The notes below the pieces were generated by a model. That model was not told the DNA's origin. It did no database searches and worked only from the letters and a program-made list of their open reading frames with translations. The translations under genes and the position numbers were made by a program. A stretch of DNA of 64,000 bases from Turritopsis dohrnii (lineage: Eukaryota > Cnidaria > Hydrozoa > Anthoathecata > Oceaniidae), in NCBI GenBank assembly GCA_027922465.2, contig BQMF02000164.1, positions 310,001 to 374,000 of the forward strand. Reading direction: 5' to 3'. Shown here in pieces: positions 47,262-57,450 of the stretch (its first letter is position 1; every line of letters starts with the position of its first letter).

Positions 47262-48101
47262 TTACTTTTAACATTTTATTCGAATTTCCAACCACCCCAC
47301 CCCCAACTCAGTTCATTTGTTTTTGTGTAATTATTATACCTTTACATATGCTACTAATTATATTTCTAAAAATATAATTTCACGGCCCTAACAAAAAATA
47401 CTTCTCAATAGTTCTTTAGTAAGATCTTTATTTTCTGTTCTTTAGACGAAGAACGGATATTACATAAGCGAAGGTGAAGAAAAGGTTTATTGTTAACAAC
47501 AGTATTATATTTTAGATGTATTAAACACAAGAAGATCAGCGACTACATGCATAAGTGGCTGTCATATATGGAGGTGAACTGGCTCACTTGAATGAGATGA
47601 AATTCGCCCATATGGCTTTTCTCAGAGGTGGAGCTACGGAATTTTATTTGGAGGGGCGAACTTAGAAAATTTTGGACCTTTTTAAGTAGTGGAAAAAATG
47701 TCGCCCACCATGGTTGGGCGACAAGAAAACTTTTCATATTTTGAAGCACTAAAAGCTCTGTTTGCGGCTATTTCTGCCAAGGAAACGATTGTTTTCAAGC
47801 GTGTGGATGACAAGTTCAACATTAAAACAAAAATTGCTATCAGTTATTTCCAAATAATAACAAAACTAAAAGGTATCTGCATTTAACAAAATAAGAAATA
47901 TACAATAAATATTTACAATGAAAGCCTTAATCATCAATGTTAACCAATAGTAAAATCTCTTTTAAAAGTAATCCAGGTAAGGTTAAACTTAAGCTTCGAT
48001 AACTTTCACAAAATTAAAGAAGTAAAGACCATCAAATATGCACAACACGGTTTTAACGCCTATTCATCGTTGCTTGGTCAAATCTTCATAAATTTCCCAT
48101 C
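47262..48101. other. Unassigned DNA; possible hAT-like end
   Basis: CAGAGGTGGAGCTACGGAAT at about 47623 resembles hAT-type termini, and CAGTGGCGTAGTC (complement, ending about 49360) may be another, but they do not match well enough to pair. A 65-codon frame at 47689 is unrecognised. Confidence 0.35.
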
Positions 48102-48420
48102 GCGATTACATGATAAAATTTTCATCCCGCCTGACCGAGATCTCGGCTATCAAGAGCCGGGATCTCGGTTAGGCGGGATGAAATTTTCCCATGTAATCGC
48201 TTTGTCCCGGTTGACCGGGACAAGTTCGAGGTTTGAGCATGCGTAGTTTGTCAAATCTTCAAAACACTAATAGAGAACATTTTAAAGACAGGGTTAGTTT
48301 TGTCCCGTCCCGCCTAAACGGGATGAAAATTTTGCATATAACACCGAGTTGAAATTCATCTCGGCAAGGCGGGATGAAATTTCATCCCGGCTAACCGGGA
48401 TCATGTAATCAGCCCCTAAG
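48102..48420. mobile_element. Palindromic MITE, full copy
   Basis: 48102-48200 is a near-perfect palindrome (GCGATTACATG...CATGTAATCGC with CATCCCGCC/GGCGGGATG inside). The body is homologous to 32555-32772 and ends GGGATCATGTAATCAGCCCC. Confidence 0.75.
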
Positions 48421-49240
48421 TTATATTGCTATTAGGTTGCTTGTTGTGAAGTGCAGCCTCATTTTTGCGTAATATCTGTCTATTTTTATTTAATATAACA
48501 AGAGCCAGATGGCGCAAAACGGTAGCAGCAAGCAGCATACTTTCGAAAGGACGACCAAAAATTGTCATAAAAAAAAGTTAGTGTAAAGAAGTCTTATCGA
48601 ATGTAAATGGGGTCTTATTAAGAAACGCCACCAGCAAATAATTTTCAAGACAAAGAAATGTACATACATGAGTCGAATTTTTTCAAGAAAAAAATTATAA
48701 GAACTTATGTGTAAAAAACGCGTCTGCTTCGAAAAAAAATTAAAAACAATAACAAAGAAACTATGGACTCAAGAAACCAAAAACTGTGATCTTTGAAATA
48801 TTTAATACAAAATGACGGTTTAGATAGCTGACAAACTTAGATGTAATTAAAAAGTTCGTTAAGGTTGAACTACCGACGATAAAATCGTACCTTAAGCATT
48901 TTTAGTAAAAGTAACTACTTACTACTTTTAGCCTTACTACCAAAATATCTCTTTCTTCATGTATTATTAAGCGATGAAATTTTAGAAAAATTTATTTTAG
49001 AATATTTGCTGGATAACCTTATATAATATATAGAATATTTTTAGACTGCGTTCCTTTGTGAGATTTCATATGATTTTCTGAACGAAATCTGATCGACTGT
49101 TAAGCGTAGGCTAAAAACTGCTGTTTCGGCCGGAGGAGGAGGAGTAGTAGAGGAGTCCAACGGTGTTTTAATACGGTATTCGCTTACGCTGCTACCGTAA
49201 TAATAACTCTTTTGTTTAATTTGTTATGCTAAAAAACAAC
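48421..49240. other. Unassigned DNA
   Basis: A GGAGGAGGAGGAGTAGTAG run at about 49133-49151; no gene. Confidence 0.35.
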
Positions 49241-49289
49241 AGTGGACCTTTATAATGAGTCAAAAAGTGGACCTTTTTTAATGGAATTT

Positions 49290-49360
49290 TTTCTTGGGGG
49301 GAAGGGGGGGGGGGGGGGGGCGAGCGCCCCCCTTGCCCCCCCTTTGACTACGCCACTGTT
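49290..49360. repeat. G/C homopolymer block with hAT-like end
   Basis: A long G run, a C-rich run, then CTTTGACTACGCCACTG. A C/G run just inside a CACTG terminus is the same layout as in the 33679-34369 element. Partner end not identified. Confidence 0.45.
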
Positions 49361-49439
49361 TCTCATCCCACTTAACCAGGCTGAAGAATGTTGTTTACAT
49401 CACGTAAACAATAATTCGATTTTTGACGCATGCGCACTA

Positions 49440-49656
49440 AAATCTGTCCCACCAAAGGGGTGGTGTGTTCATATGAAAAAATTTCATCTCACCTAGGTGA
49501 GATCCCGGTCAAATGAATCGAGATCTCACTTATGTGAGCTGGCCCGCTTTTCATATGAACACAATTTTTATAAAGATTTCTTAATCACAGTGAGATCTCT
49601 GCTAAGTGAGCCCCCCCTAACCGGGCCTGCTCACCTCCATATGAACAGCCCCTAAG
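49440..49656. mobile_element. Palindromic CATATGAACAGCCCC-type MITE
   Basis: GTTCATATGAAAAAATTTCA and internal GTGAGATC palindromes, ending CTCCATATGAACAGCCCCTA. Related in layout to the 48-kb MITE but a different family. Confidence 0.6.
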
Positions 49657-50556
49657 TGAGGCTTTGAACAAAAGTTTTATTATTAAGAAAGAGTCATGTT
49701 TTAAGTGTGTGCGGACATGGCTTATATGCCAGTTTTAATCGAATCATTTAAATTAGTGAGATTGTTCAAAACGTCGCGGAGATACTTAGAACGACAAAAC
49801 CAGTACTTTGATACAGCAAAATAAACAAAAAAACCCCCACTTAATTGTATTTACCATATGTCTACGTTGACTGCCTGTCATAAAGTGTTTTTTGATATAC
49901 ATCACTCACCACTCATTGTACCCTCTGGATTGTATTCAAGAGTTAAGATGGTTGAGCAATGCAATTAATAAGTGAAAGCTGATCATTGTTTTTGTGTTTG
50001 TACGCGTAAGCGCTGTACAAATTGTAAATACCCATATGGTACAACATTAAATAGTTGCGTTGGGCTGGTGTATTTGAGAAGAAAAATAATAGCAGCAAAT
50101 ATAATGGTTGAATATAGATAACAGTGCAGTTTAATGTTTATCCTTCATTCAATAATCTTGTCGTCAGTTATCGTATTTTTCCTCAATGGTTGTAATTTTG
50201 TCATTATCCTAATTTGTAATTTTACTCATTTGATAATCATGCAAAAATGCAGGTGATAATTGAAAATCAATGTCACGATTCAGACAGTGCTCGCATAAAT
50301 CGAAGAACGACAACTTTCAGTCGCCGTATCGTAGCACTTTGTCCAGCGATTTCGGGCTAATAAAAGTACAGTAATAAGCATATTTTATATTCTATTATAT
50401 TACATCATCTTATATTCTACTATATATTACATAAATATTATCTTTTGATCATTTTTAAAAACCCCTTAAATACTAAAATATAAATAAAATAACATATTTA
50501 ATATCTTCATCTGTTAAAAAATTCATTTTGCATTTTTCATTATGTTATTGCTTTGG
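49657..50556. other. 3' flank of gene copy 2
   Basis: From about 50110 the sequence aligns with 1380-1560, marking one limit of the segmental duplication. No coding sequence seen. Confidence 0.45.
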
Positions 50557-53500
50557 TCAGGCATCCTTCTGGTCGAGCATCTGTTTTACATATTTCAGTA
50601 ATTTTTTTCCAGCAGTTAAAGCCAGATTGCTTGAGCTGCATGCATGTGTAAATGTAGCAGCATTTGACTTGATTTGCTCCGTTCCTTGAAAAATCTCTGA
50701 ACAATTCCTTTTCAACTAAAAAGAATTATAACAGTAATAAAAATAAATAACGCAATCACAATCGAGCATTTAGATCATCACATATTTGATATTTATGAAA
50801 TTAAAATCTCGATTGTGTATTTGTTAAACATTAAATTAGTGATTGTCATACCTTTTTGGATCTGCGCATCAAATTCATTAGGTGTATAAACACTTGATTC
50901 ACCACCATATTTTTACTTTCAAGTTTCTTCAGCTTTTTGTAGACTGTATAAAATGCTATATATGTAGTAAGACGATTCTTCATGTTAAATGGTATCTAGG
51001 AGAGAGATAGAAGTTCAAGTAATTTGAAAACCACATCATTTACCAGAGGCGTAGCTGGAGTTTAGTCACAATTTGGGGAAGAGAGTTTAGTCATTTAAAG
51101 TAAAAAGTGATTGCGGGCAAATATTCTAAACGCCACTTAAAACTGAAAAGAAATATCGTGATGTTGGGCTCCTTCACTTTTATTGACTGACCCTGATACG
51201 TCTTTGTATGCCCCATTATTAATTTTCCAAGAATACTTTAAAGATTTGTGGGTGATGATCAAGTGTATGATAAAAATGCCTTGTAGTTACCAATTTACAG
51301 GTGAATGAAATTGCTGAAAACGAACGATCACCATAAATTGGAAGTTGTATTGCTGTTTGGCAAACTCTACTGATCAAGTTTTTTGACTTACTTACCTTAT
51401 TGATACGTGTTGTGTTCCCAATCCATGTTAAAACTTTATGTGTACAGTTATTAGGGAGTTTTCCTTTTGTGTTTTCCTTGAGCTATGAATAAACATTTTA
51501 ACTAACTGTTAGAGCAATATAAAATAAGAGATATAGAGTATAGAATAATTTCAGAACAAATTGTAAAAAGGAGGCTGATGTATTTAATCTATATATTAAT
51601 AGTCGATTCTCCGTCTGTCTGTTTGTTTGTTTGTTTGTTTGTAAGTCACGCAAAATGGTAGATTGAGTTGTGAGCAAAATTATTTCTTTTTTTGTGTGCG
51701 ACGTGAGTTCGAAGCAAATACATTGCAACCCCAATCGAACATGACTTTTTTTTGGCTGATAAACTAATAGGAATAACGTTTTGTTTTTATTATTATTGTT
51801 AGTTTTATATTCCACGTTGACTTGGCTTTGAAAACAATACATCAACTAAATACAAAGAAACTAACTGATTAAACATTTTGGACAAAAAGCAGCAGTGGCA
51901 GAACGTGGCAGCATGTTCGGTTTACCAGTGTATCCTAACGCTTGCCTGACATTTTTTTCTCCTCCCGTGTGATCTTTTTAAGAGAAACCATTTTTTCACG
52001 TACTTCTGACAGCACCCATGTTAGAGCGCGTAAAACAAAAGCTACTAATAAGTTGAAAAGTTTTCTCTCTCTGCGTTTTGAGTGTATTGCTAAACTGATA
52101 TTTGATTGATTTAAAATCGCAAAGAAAAACCACGTGAAGTTCACGTTGGGAATGCATTGTGTAAAGCAAGAAAGTCTGCTGACATTTTAAATGCGACCGC
52201 GACAATAAACGGGTTAAGAAACACCAGGAACGTATTTCTGTTCACGTGCTAACGAGCTTTATTTAGCGATAAAGCCAGCAGTAAAGGAAGTCTTCTCGCT
52301 GGTTCTAAGTGCAATAATTTGGAGCAGGTGGTGATACAACGCAGGCTGAACATGGGTGGCGAGCGACACCACCTTGGCGGCTAGTTTTATTTAAAACTTG
52401 AAGACTTACATAAAGATAAAGATTACGACTAGGAATAAGTACAATAAAATCATCCAACTTATTAGACTTCTGCGAAAACAAGAAAGCTATTACAACCGGC
52501 TTTCGTTTTCTTCTTTTTTTTCTTACTGTCCAAACCTAGCGGTTTTTTGAAATTTCATCCGTGCACTTACATGAAACCAAAGCATCGTGCATGGCATGTC
52601 AGCGATACATTTACAAAAGTTTCTTTGATCAACATTAAATGTATTTTGAGACATAAAACATATTTTAAGTTAAAAAAGAAAATTTGTAGAAGAAACTAAT
52701 AACTATCTTAGACTGTGATCATCGTTTCTTACTAAAAAGAAATTCTCAACGTTTTGTAAACAATAGAGTCAAAATAGATTTATAATACAATAATTAATCA
52801 CATGTGCTTCCGTGGCGCAGTTGGCTAGTGGACTTGTCTGACAACTGAGAGGTCGGTGGTTCGAGCCCACCTAGGTCGTTCAACATTTTCTGTCGAATTT
52901 TATAAATTTCATAACATATTTCATTTTTCATGCTTCAAAAGATTTTGCAGAAATCTTTCTGCCCGTAAGGGCATCTTGTATGAATTTCGTTGACTAAACT
53001 TAAATATGATGTATCCCCGTTCCTAGCATTTGCGATATTTACTTTTATCTGCAGATTGCTGAAAGGAAGAACACTTGTTGATTGAAGAATTTGTTTTCTT
53101 TTCATTGACTTTTATTTTAAGGGTTACCAGCATACTTTCTTAAAAAGGAGAAAAGGTTCCTATCCTTATTAAGTGAAGTATCACAAGCTCCATGAGATCA
53201 GAGTAGGGGTCGATGAATGCAAGGTCAAAAAAAACAGTAACCAGCATTTAAAATTTGCATTTTGCACCTATATCTGTTCAAACACCCAATTTTCAATGGT
53301 ATTGAGTTGAAAATAATACATCATATGATTGCAAATTCAACTTGTTCATGATTTGAAGTAGCACCGGTGTTTGTAATAGTAGAGGTCCACATTAGTGTGT
53401 TACACTATAGTTCTCCTCTGGCCTCGGTAAAATAATAACAAAAACAGTAGTAATAAATAATAAACTAAACCACCGGTTATTATACTTGGAGCGTGTCGAA

Positions 53501-54112
53501 ATCCCAGAACGATCCATACACTTTTCAGTCTTATTAGATATCTATCCCCATCGCCTTACTGACACATGTAAAAATATTTTATTAAACTCCGATCTCTCCA
53601 TAATTCTATGCAAAAATGTCTTTATGAACTTCCTTACCAGTTCTTTCAAACGTTCTAGGTCCTCAGTTTGATTGTTTTTGGTATGACGCTCTTTTTCACG
53701 GCACACACTTGGGTTTTCAGTTGATACAAATGTGGTTGACAGTAAACTTAGAACAGCTATGAAAAGAAACCAATGAGCAATTATGATCTTCAATGAAGTG
53801 AAAGTGATATTAATTGAATAAATTAGCTAAATGTAGAATCGGCTCTTCTGTTAGAAGCTGTTTATATGAGAGGCGGGAACGTTTGCCAGGACGGAACGAA
53901 ATACGGAATCCCGACACCATTCCCGGAACAAAAAACCGTCCCGTCCCGGTTAGGCAAGATCTCGCTTGGTCAAAGCGGGAGGTTTTTCATAATATAAATA
54001 CACTGTCCCCGGACGTTTTAAAATGTTGAAAAATAAACATGATAATAACTTAAGTAAAATAGGTTCCAAACAATGACGACCCACCTAAGACCGACATTCC
54101 AAATAAGTCCAT
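50557..54112 (-). CDS. Secreted helical cytokine-like protein, copy 2 (spliced)
   Basis: Minus-strand coding exons 53787-53638 (50 codons), 51482-51396 (29), 50995-50852 (48) and 50715-50557 (52 plus TGA). All introns are GT-AG and phase 0. Leader segment IIIAHWFLFIAVLSLL then NPSVCREKERH; second exon LPNNCTHKVLTW; third FYTVYKKLKKLES and VFIHLMNLMRRSKK; last NCSEIFQGTEQI and HACSSSNLALTAG. The four cysteines align with copy 1. Sequons NQT, NCT, NTT and NCS are present. The leader exon is about 78% identical to copy 1, the others about 35-40%, so the mature part evolves fast. The long first intron holds a Helitron and a tRNA-like sequence absent from copy 1. A candidate initiator ATG (54112, GACCATGG) aligns with that of copy 1, but its splice junction is unresolved. 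Confidence 0.72.
51588..52384 (+). mobile_element. Non-autonomous Helitron B (797 bp)
   Basis: Host A, then TCTATATATTAATA at the 5' end. The 3' hairpin region (GTGGCGAGCGACACCACC) is followed by TTGGCGGCTAG and host T. Homologous to Helitron A over about 350 bp at the 5' side and 60 bp at the 3' end. Copy 1 of the duplication shows the empty site near 2758 (GATGTATTT then TGTAAAATCTGAAGATTTAA), confirming both ends. Confidence 0.9.
52430..52790. repeat. Segment shared with 14340-14900
   Basis: Diverged homologous block in the first intron of gene copy 2; see the entry at 14340. Confidence 0.5.
52806..52878 (+). tRNA. tRNA-like sequence (probable pseudogene or SINE head)
   Basis: Good internal promoter boxes: A box TGGCGCAGTTGG (from 52813) and B box GGTTCGAGCCC (52858-52868), with a perfect T arm GGTGG/CCACC. 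The anticodon loop would be CTGACAA (GAC, Val-like). Acceptor arms GCTTCCG and TAGGTCG hardly pair, and the anticodon stem is imperfect. It is therefore not a normal tRNA gene. A tRNA-derived SINE head is possible given the motif 60 bp downstream. Confidence 0.55.
52941..52979 (+). repeat. Double-hairpin motif, second copy
   Basis: Matches 16120-16158; forms GCAGAAA/TTTCTGC then GCCC-GTAA-GGGC. Candidate SINE tail domain downstream of the tRNA-like head. Confidence 0.5.
53850..53995. mobile_element. GC-rich palindromic MITE-like insertion in gene copy 2
   Basis: GCTGTTTATATGAGAGGCGG to GGTTTTTCATAATA, with CCGTCCCGTCCCGG and GCGGGA motifs. Absent at the aligned site of copy 1 (about 3440-3470), between the leader exon and the candidate first exon. 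Layout resembles the 48-49 kb MITEs. Confidence 0.5.
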
Positions 54113-54220
54113 GGTCTTCACTTAGAGAGTAAGATTTTGTATCCTTTTAAATCGAAAAGCTTCTGCTAATTTTAACAAAACTTTACATTTACGTTTTCGT
54201 TTTAACTTGAATTTTATACA

Positions 54221-54228
54221 TATTTATA
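54221..54228 (-). promoter_or_regulatory. Candidate TATA box of gene copy 2
   Basis: TATAAATA on the minus strand, aligned with 3713-3720; about 110 nt upstream of the candidate ATG. Confidence 0.45.
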
Positions 54229-54229
54229 A

Positions 54230-56250
54230 TATTTATTTTAGGAGGAAAACCCTTAGGTATTTTACGACAATCTTTAAATCTTAAATTTCCCTCATTCTTA
54301 AATTGAGTTTCCATTGTTTACCATTGAAACGACACAACACGTAATGATTTGCTATGGAATACAAACACTATAAGTGTTGTATCATAAATTCTTTGTCATC
54401 ATTCTTTGTAAATACAGTTTCGTAACTTTCCCTGAAGTACAAATTCACAACGAAAGTGGTTAGAAATGGTTTAAAAACAACCTGCTCCGAAAGGGCAGCT
54501 TTATATTGAAAATGAAATATAATTCAAATTCAACTGGTTCGCTTACGTTCAAATATTTCCCCAGGGGAACTAATTTCGTGCGAAAACATAATGATGGATA
54601 CTCTGTACTAGTTTAACTTCCTACATGGAGTGCTCGTATGGTGCTTGCTTTGTGTGGTTGGAAAACAACCTATTTTTATTCAATTTTTTAGCACTTATCA
54701 GCTACTGCAGACATAAAATTTTGTTCTTGTGAAATTTATATGCCAAATTTATTCGGGCAAACGATTCAAAATGAGGAAACCAATACAGCAGCCCTGGAAT
54801 TCCTCAAAATAAATAGCGAAACTCATTGAAATAACTGTTTTGACGGTCTTTCCTAGAATTTGTTTCAAACGAACTGCAACTAGTTGCAGAAAAAACCTTG
54901 GATGAGTATTTGTAAACAAGTCTAAATATTCCCTACATAAATTTTGGGTTGGATTGTTTCTAGTTTTGCAGCTAAGTTCAAATGAAAATATTCGAAACTT
55001 TACAAAACGTTAGAAGAATGTAAGAAACAAGTTTTTTTCCAGTCTAAATATTTCCTCGGTACATTTTGGGTTAGGCTGTTTCTAAATCCGCATCTAAGTT
55101 CAAATCAAATATAACTTCACAAAAGCGTGATAATATATGTTAGTTGCAGTCTTTATAAACACGTCATTTAACACGTGGAATTTTCCACGTCATCTAATTG
55201 CTTTGCGATATCATTCTCGAAGTTCTTTCATCTGGTGTAAATGCCCCCATGGTACAAATGACTGAAATCAATCGGTTAATTGCCATTTCTTTGGCAAATC
55301 ATGTATTTGTATTTGTATTTTAGATTTATTTGAAAAGATAATTTACATTTTTATTTATTTTATACAGTTTTTAATTCTTTTAGTTTCTTGTTGACTATTT
55401 GGATGCCTCCTAAGTTTATATATATCATTTCTATATCAGTGGCGGATCTAGAGGGTAGTCGCAATTTGTGTAGGAGAGTGCTAACAATTTAACCATAAAA
55501 GAAAAACGTTCAAATAATCCCATTGGTAATACAGATTGAATTCACAAATTATGTTAATGCGCTTCTCCACAAATTGCAACTACCCTCTAGATCCGCCGCT
55601 GTATATAATTTCTAGTTTTCAGTTTTAGTTTATAGTAGGTCCACATCAGTTTGTAACTGCTCTTTACTGACCTTTACCAAATGATAATAATAATGATAAC
55701 AATAATAAAATTCATTCGCTATAAGAATATTTTGTCGAACAGGTACATGCGTTGTTTTCATCTTTTATGACGGTATAATATGAAACCGTTTAGTTTTGTT
55801 GGATCTTGTTAAGACCACAGGATTATCTTGGTTATTCTTAACTTTTTATTTGATAATATTAATATAAAATATGTAACAAATATGTGGCAGTGCAAGAAAA
55901 GTATTAAAAAGAATTCATAAATGATATAAGAGCTACCTGATAATAACAATAACAACAATAATAATATTCTTAACACTAAATAGCTGTGATAATATGAATT
56001 TTATATCCTATTCACATCAGAAAATTTGTTTCCAAAATATTAAAAGTTTAGCTCACACTAAATTTTATCGAATGTTGCGGTCAATTTGTATTTATCAACT
56101 ATCAGCCACAGATAGACAAAAGTTATTGTTGAACACGTATGAACAATAATACCACAGATCATTAAAGAATTTTGTTTGCTTTGATATATTTGATAAACCA
56201 ACAAAAAGTGTAAGTGTTTAAACCTTAGCACGTAAAACAAAAGTAAAACA
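54230..56250 (-). repeat. Upstream region of gene copy 2
   Basis: Aligns with 3700-4900 and 5280-6330: TAGGTATTTTACGACAATCT, GACACAACACGTAATGATTT, TTTGTGTGGTTGGAAAACAA, CACTAAATTTTATCGAATGT. Contains the 165-bp MITE at 55437. No conserved frame. Confidence 0.65.
55437..55601. mobile_element. hAT-like MITE, 165 bp, copy 2
   Basis: Ends CAGTGGCGGATCTAGAGG and complement; interior matches 44567-44731. Flanked by TATAT on both sides (55432-55436 and 55602-55606), a 5-bp duplication as in the 33679-34369 element. Confidence 0.85.
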
Positions 56251-56497
56251 AACTGGCAATGTTATTTTATCTGTGACATTTCAGGTGATTTCGATTACGA
56301 ACAATGAAATTTATATACAGAGTTCTTCAAAAAGGAGGCAGCAAAAAACATTACCACAATTTTGAAAGTAAATAGCCCATTTATTCCTATAGATACCTTT
56401 GAAAAGACTCATTAAAATTTTAGCGATCAAGCAATGCAAAAGTTAGCAGACATATCTTTATTGTCTAAAGGTGGAAAATCTTTTACAACATTATTTT

Positions 56498-56530
56498 GAC
56501 GATATTTCGACAATTACATGTCTTCATCAG
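56498..56530 (-). ncRNA. Hammerhead-like core 1
   Basis: Minus strand: CTGATGA (56530-56524), stem II GACA/TGTC, GAAA (56508-56505), a 2-bp stem III with loop AUC, then GTC. Stem I pairing is not evident. Confidence 0.45.
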
Positions 56531-57174
56531 TAGAGTGTATGTACAAGTAAAAATTGAGGCGTATAAATATAGAGAAAAGCTAAAAATCATTCAAGTGTAA
56601 AAAATCTGGTAAGCGATAATGTTGAAAAGAAATAGGTCCCAACAGAAATACTAAATTGTGTTAATCACTGTCCAAAATAAATCACTTTTGAACACAGATT
56701 TTACGAGTCGTCAATACTATTAAAACTACCGGATGTGTCAAAAATCAAACAGCTTTTGTTTTGGAAAGAAATCGTGTTAATGTTTTGCTTGGACAGTGAA
56801 TATCACATTTTTACATTTTGGTTTTGTTCACTTCGTCGTATGTCCTGTGAGAGGGGATGAGAGTGTGGCAAGCTCTCCTTCGTTGGTTATTATTTTTATT
56901 TTGGACAGTGATTATCACATTTATCCCTTTTTTCTTTGGAAATTATCAACATCATGTCGCTTTTGTTTCCCGCTTCGAAGAGATTCCTGTGAGAGAGGAT
57001 GAGAGTATGGCAAGCTCTCCTTCTTTGGTTATTACTTTTATTTTGGACAGTGATTAACACAATTTAGTATTTCTGTTGGGACCAATTTTCGTTTATTTAT
57101 TCAGATTTCTTTTTTAGACTTTTAGCTTTTCTCTATATTTATACGCCTCAATTTTTACTTGTACATACACTCTA

Positions 57175-57200
57175 CTGATGATGACATGTAATTGTCGAAA
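57175..57200 (+). ncRNA. Hammerhead-like core 2 (degenerate site)
   Basis: CTGATGA, stem II GACA/TGTC, GAAA, then TATCTAG: the cleavage triplet is lost compared with core 1. Confidence 0.4.
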
Positions 57201-57263
57201 TATCTAGAATATGACTTCTATGGTTTATTATATATCTCGTCTTTGAAATGCAAGGCTTACAAG

Positions 57264-57267
<4 letters not shown>

Positions 57268-57296
<29 letters not shown>
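57268..57296. repeat. (TA)n microsatellite
   Basis: Pure TA run; a second TA-rich run lies at about 57427-57450. Confidence 0.9.
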
Positions 57297-57299
<3 letters not shown>

Positions 57300-57366
57300 C
57301 TACACTAAAAGGTTAAAAGCTGGATAGGTATAAAAACAATAAAAACAACAGCTTGTTTGGTTAACT

Positions 57367-57396
57367 ATATTTCGTCATCTTACGTGACTTCATCAG
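57367..57396 (-). ncRNA. Hammerhead-like core 3
   Basis: Minus strand: CTGATGA (57396-57390), stem II GTCA/TGAC with a 7-nt loop, GAAA (57373-57370), then TATAGTT giving a short stem III and GUU. Independent sequence from cores 1 and 2 but the same layout. Confidence 0.45.
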
Positions 57397-57450
57397 GTTC
57401 GCATATATATTCGTATATATAGGTTCGTATATATATATATATATATATAC

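Larger units (their letters stand above)
56490..57215. mobile_element. Inverted-repeat Penelope-like remnant with hammerhead-like cores
   Basis: Arms of about 190 bp: 56498-56690 and 57030-57205 are complementary in two blocks (for example TACAAGTAAAAATTGAGGCG and its complement, and ACTAAATTGTGTTAATCACT and its complement). Between them an approximately 140-bp unit carrying GGCAAGCTCTCCTTC is repeated twice. Each arm carries a hammerhead-like core. Inverted terminal segments with such cores fit degraded Penelope-like elements. No RT is present. Confidence 0.55.

Noticed and set aside
49290..49330. Glycine-rich protein segment
   Set aside because: Produced by a G homopolymer run at a transposon end.
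52806..52878. Functional tRNA-Val gene
   Set aside because: Acceptor stem barely pairs and the anticodon stem is weak; only the internal promoter boxes and T arm are good.
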